Of a stretch of 64,000 bases of DNA, positions 63,762 to 64,000 are shown piece by piece. The DNA lies in assembly GCA_944386365.1 (NCBI GenBank), contig CALXAT010000005.1:1-64000 (forward strand), given 5' to 3'. The notes beneath the pieces are model-generated. The model saw only the letters and a list, made by a program, of their open reading frames with translations, did not search any database and was not told the origin of the DNA. Source of the stretch: an uncultured Clostridia bacterium. GTDB lineage: Bacteria > Bacillota > Clostridia > TANB77 > CAG-508. Every line of letters begins with the position of its first letter. Positions within the stretch are counted from its first letter, which is position 1. A program made the translations under genes and the position numbers.

Positions 63762-63790
63762 TTGACAACTAAAAGAAAATAGTTTATACT
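63762..63790 (+). promoter_or_regulatory. tRNA operon promoter
   Basis: TTGACA (63762-63767), a 17-base spacer and TATACT (63785-63790), close to consensus. Confidence 0.85.
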
Positions 63791-63820
63791 GTAACTTGCG
63801 TTAAGGAAAGGTGAATATAT

Positions 63821-63897
63821 GCTCCCTTAGCTCAGTTGGTCAGAGCAACCGGCTCATAACCGGTGGGTCCAAGGTTCGAATCCTTGAGGGAGCACCA
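63821..63897 (+). tRNA. tRNA with CAT anticodon (Met, possibly Ile2)
   Basis: Acceptor arms GCTCCCT and AGGGAGC match, D-arm GCTC...GAGC, anticodon arm ACCGG-CTCATAA-CCGGT with CAT at 63855-63857, T-arm CAAGG-TTCGAAT-CCTTG, and CCA is encoded. Elongator Met is most likely; a lysidine-modified Ile2 cannot be excluded. Confidence 0.93.
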
Positions 63898-63909
63898 TTA
63901 TTTATATTT

Positions 63910-64000
63910 GGGTAGGTGGCCGAGTGGCTAAAGGCGGCAGACTGTGGTCTTTGGTTAATCAAAACCTAAACTTGCAGCTCATATAAGTGATTATATGATG
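63910..64000 (+). tRNA. Partial class-II tRNA (Tyr-like) running off the window, possibly intron-containing
   Basis: GGGTAGG starts a tRNA acceptor, followed by a D-arm TGGCCGAGTGGCTAAAGGC and an anticodon 5' stem GCAGA with loop start CTGT. This matches bacterial tRNA-Tyr up to position 35, where AAATCTGC would be expected. Instead GGTCTTTGGTTAATC follows, with no matching 3' stem in the remaining 55 bases. Either an intron starts here or the gene is degenerate. The end is outside the window. Confidence 0.45.

Overview
The window is an AT-rich chromosome segment from a spore-forming, low-GC Gram-positive bacterium of the Clostridia. Evidence: AGGAGG-type ribosome binding sites, sporulation and germination genes (cwlD, pdaA, a pdaB-like gene, yaaL-bofA, a BofC-domain gene, yqfC-yqfD), a glmS ribozyme, an agr quorum-sensing locus and a cyclic-di-AMP synthase. 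The species is not identified. An uncultured gut clostridium is a guess from overall gene style.

Layout. 1-4.6 kb: 3' part of a large surface protein with near-identical 378-bp repeats. 4.7-9.7 kb: envelope, pseudo-receiver/GGDEF and spore-cortex genes. 9.8-14.6 kb: tandem-OB SSB, a GT-C-like membrane protein, lspA and two pseudouridine synthases. 14.7-21 kb: an ABC importer (ATPase, permease, binding protein) interrupted by a HipA-type kinase / HipS-like / HipA-type kinase trio. 21-26 kb: NlpC/P60 hydrolase, comEC, BofC-domain protein. 26-32 kb: pgsA, ClpE-like ATPase, HtrA. 32-38 kb: housekeeping operon (rnhB, pdp, dacA, truA) and an ArsP-2-type permease. 38-44 kb: orphan VirD4-like ATPase, yaaL-bofA, glmS with its ribozyme. 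44-48.7 kb: structured RNA, hpt, uvrC, a small GC-richer island, a hicB/decayed hicA pair. 48.8-53.5 kb: methyltransferase, RluA and agrBD/agrCA. 54-64 kb: pdaA, yqfCD, ybeY, ylbF, TetR, acyl-CoA synthetase and tRNAs.

Main discovery candidate. Five otherwise intact conserved genes (cwlD, the ABC permease, comEC, the ArsP-2-type permease and the VirD4-like ATPase) are each split by a +1 frame change, six sites in all. Every site is an in-frame CGG triplet. Skipping the C and reading the overlapping GGN as glycine restores the full-length protein, usually at a glycine conserved in the family. By eye I found no in-frame CGG read as a normal codon in any other native-looking gene. The only exceptions are two codons in one GC-richer small gene (47488-47793) that looks imported. 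This suggests CGG is unassigned as a triplet here and is decoded as a +1 frameshift or as a CGGN quadruplet (Gly). A systematic assembly artefact is the alternative to exclude.

Connections. CwlD and PdaA together make cortex muramic-delta-lactam, BofA/BofC-type proteins act on sigma-K signalling, and AgrBDCA is a complete peptide quorum-sensing circuit. GlmS is controlled by its own ribozyme.
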